This document shows, piece after piece, positions 6,237-7,594 of a stretch of DNA of 7,594 nucleotides. Position 1 is the first letter of the stretch. Each line of letters starts with the position of its first letter. The position numbers and the translations under genes were made by a program. This DNA is from an uncultured delta proteobacterium (GTDB lineage Bacteria; Myxococcota_A; Polyangia; Polyangiales; Ga0077539): assembly GCA_903860995.1 (NCBI GenBank), contig CAIOSS010001230.1, positions 1 through 7,594 of the forward strand, written 5' to 3'. Under the pieces are notes generated by a model. It saw only the letters and a program-made list of their open reading frames with translations, did no database searches and was not told the origin of the DNA.

Positions 6237-7144
6237 CGTCCTTTGCGTTCGCCGCGCTGACCCCGCTGCAGCCCGGCGACGCCGTCGCGGTGGTCGCCCC
6301 CAGCGGACCGCTCGACCCCGCCGACCTCGACGCCGGCCTCGCGTGGTGCCAGGGCCGCTACCGGGTGCGCGTCGGCGCCTCGCTGCGCGCCCGCCACGGC
6401 TTCCTCGCGGGCGACGACGACGCGCGGGCCGCGGACATCACCGCCGCGCTGGAAGACCCCTCGGTCCGCGCCGTGCTCGCGGCCCGCGGCGGCTACGGCA
6501 TCACCCGCCTCCTCGACCAGCACGCCCGCCGCTGGATCGAGCTCCTTCACCGCGACCCGAAGCCCCTCGTGGGCTTCAGCGACGTGACCGCGCTCCACGC
6601 CGTGTGGGCCCTCGCGGGCGTGCGCTCCATCCACGGCGCGATGCTGCTCGCGCTCGGCCGCCGCGGCGGCGACGACGAGCTCACCGGGGTGCTCGAGGGC
6701 GCTCCCCCGCCGACCTGGACGGGGCTCCATCCCGTGGCCTGCGGCGATCACCCGCCGGTGCAAGGTCGCGCGGTCGGCGGCAACCTGGCGATCATGGCGG
6801 CGCTCCTGGGCACCCCATGTCGGCTGCACGCCGACGGGCGCGTGCTCTTCCTCGAAGACGTCGGCGAGGCGCCCTACCGGGTCGACCGGATGCTCACCTC
6901 CCTCCGGTCGTCGGCGTCGCTCGACGGCGTTCGCGCGGTGGTGCTCGGGGAGTTCACCCGCTGCGTGCCGGGCGCCGACGGGATCACCGTCGAGGCCGTG
7001 CTGCGCGAGCGCCTCGGGTCGCTGGGCGTCCCGGTGCTCTCCGGCGCGCCCTTCGGCCACGGCGCCCACCACCGGCCCTGGGTGCAGGGGGCCCTGGTGA
7101 CGGTGCGCCCCGGCGAGGTCGCCTTCGAGGACGGCCTCGCGTGA
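6233..7144 (+). CDS. ldcA: LD-carboxypeptidase (peptidase family S66)
   Basis: Expected to cleave the terminal D-Ala from murein tetrapeptides (an L,D bond) in the cytoplasm during peptidoglycan recycling. The 303-residue protein has the S66 layout: N-terminal VAVVAPSGPLDP (18-29), ARGGYGITRLLD (84-95), nucleophile S116 in PLVGFSDVTALH, QGRAVGGNLAIM (177-188), E208 in FLEDVGEAPYRVDRML, and H276 in PFGHG. The Ser-Glu-His triad is complete and there is no signal peptide. The GTG at 6233 overlaps the aguB stop as GTGA and gives the expected N-terminus just before the first strand. The family also includes MccF-type microcin immunity peptidases, but the recycling role is more likely because ruvX, a housekeeping gene, follows directly. 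The gene symbol is by family; activity is inferred. Confidence 0.92.
7127..7131 (+). promoter_or_regulatory. Shine-Dalgarno supporting the ruvX GTG start
   Basis: GAGGA within the end of ldcA lies 9 bases before the GTG at 7141. It is the best ribosome site in this operon and, with the GTGA overlap, fixes the ruvX start. Confidence 0.5.
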
Positions 7145-7575
7145 AGCGCCTGGGCATCGACCTGGGCGCCCGTCGCATCGGCGTCGCGGTGCACGCCGAG
7201 GAGGGGGTGCCCGCGCGCCCGCTGGAGACCCTGGAGCTGCCCGAGGCCAACCAGGCGGTCAACGCGGTCACGGCGGTGGTGAAGCGCGAGGCCGCCGACG
7301 AGGTGGTCGTCGGGCTCCCGCTCAACATGGACGGGAGCGAAGGCATGAAGGCCCGCGCGGCCCGCACCTTCGCGGCCCTCCTCGGCCGCAAGGCGAAGGT
7401 TCCGGTGATCCTCTGGGACGAGCGGCTGAGCACGGTGCAGGCGCAGCGCGCACGCACGGCGTCGGGCCGCAAGGGGCGGGAGGGCATCGACGCCGAGGTG
7501 GCGGCGATCCTGCTCCAGGCCTACCTCGACTCGAAGACGGGAGCGGGCGCGTGGCTGGACGACCCAGACCCATAG
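7141..7575 (+). CDS. ruvX: RuvX/YqgF family nuclease (putative pre-16S rRNA nuclease)
   Basis: A 144-residue RNase H-like protein of the near-universal bacterial YqgF family. It was annotated as a Holliday junction resolvase, but in E. coli it is implicated in processing the 5' end of pre-16S rRNA. The motifs are KRLGIDLGARRIGVAV with the metal-binding D7, EVVVGLPLNMDGSEG (54-68), LWDERLST (91-98) with E94, and GIDAEVAAILLQAYLD (115-130) with D117. The acidic triad is therefore intact and the length is normal. It is the last complete gene in the window and starts at a GTG overlapping the ldcA TGA by 4 bases. The 19 bases after its TAG show no terminator, so the operon may continue past the window. 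Confidence 0.95.
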   Translation: MKRLGIDLGARRIGVAVHAEEGVPARPLETLELPEANQAVNAVTAVVKREAADEVVVGLPLNMDGSEGMKARAARTFAALLGRKAKVPVILWDERLSTVQAQRARTASGRKGREGIDAEVAAILLQAYLDSKTGAGAWLDDPDP

Positions 7576-7594
7576 CAAAGCCCGCGGCGAAGCC

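Overview
The window is very GC-rich. Its real genes end almost every codon in G or C, the upstream tail has Ala/Pro/Asp-rich low complexity, and several starts look leaderless (TAnnnT a few bases before the start codon). Together with the gene content this suggests a myxobacterium-like member of the Myxococcota, perhaps a Polyangia or Sandaracinus relative. That assignment is an inference from style, because there is no rRNA or other marker gene.

Layout: (1) bases 2-166 are the C-terminal end of an unidentified + strand gene with a His/Arg-rich tail. (2) Bases 190-2687 are a two-gene + strand unit: an exported M1-family zinc aminopeptidase and, 11 bases later, a GNAT acetyltransferase of the phosphinothricin/MnaT type. 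A GC-rich hairpin follows. (3) Bases 2688-3141 carry no intact ordinary gene. They hold a well-equipped 24-codon hydrophobic ORF on the + strand (strong Shine-Dalgarno inside inverted repeats) and a broken lipoprotein-like ORF on the - strand with a leaderless-type promoter. Third-position GC bias in the gap shows it is, or recently was, coding. (4) Bases 3142-4239 (- strand) encode a SprT-like zinc metalloprotease domain fused to DUF2786, with a poly-Gly tail encoded by a (CCG)7 tract. (5) An 81-base divergent intergenic region with a 12-base palindrome and a plausible promoter separates it from (6) a tightly packed + strand operon, 4321-7575: agmatine deiminase (aguA), N-carbamoylputrescine amidase (aguB), LD-carboxypeptidase (ldcA) and RuvX (ruvX). 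All three junctions in this operon are 4-base ATGA or GTGA overlaps.

Function: aguA and aguB form the complete two-step route from agmatine to putrescine. ldcA (murein peptide recycling) and ruvX (pre-16S rRNA maturation nuclease) are translationally coupled to it, so polyamine supply, cell-wall recycling and ribosome maturation are probably co-expressed. Most of the window is ordinary metabolism and housekeeping. I see no CRISPR array, mobile element, tRNA or rRNA. The parts worth a second look are the 2.7-3.1 kb gap, a duplicated Gly/Leu-rich segment in the M1 peptidase, and the SprT-DUF2786 fusion.
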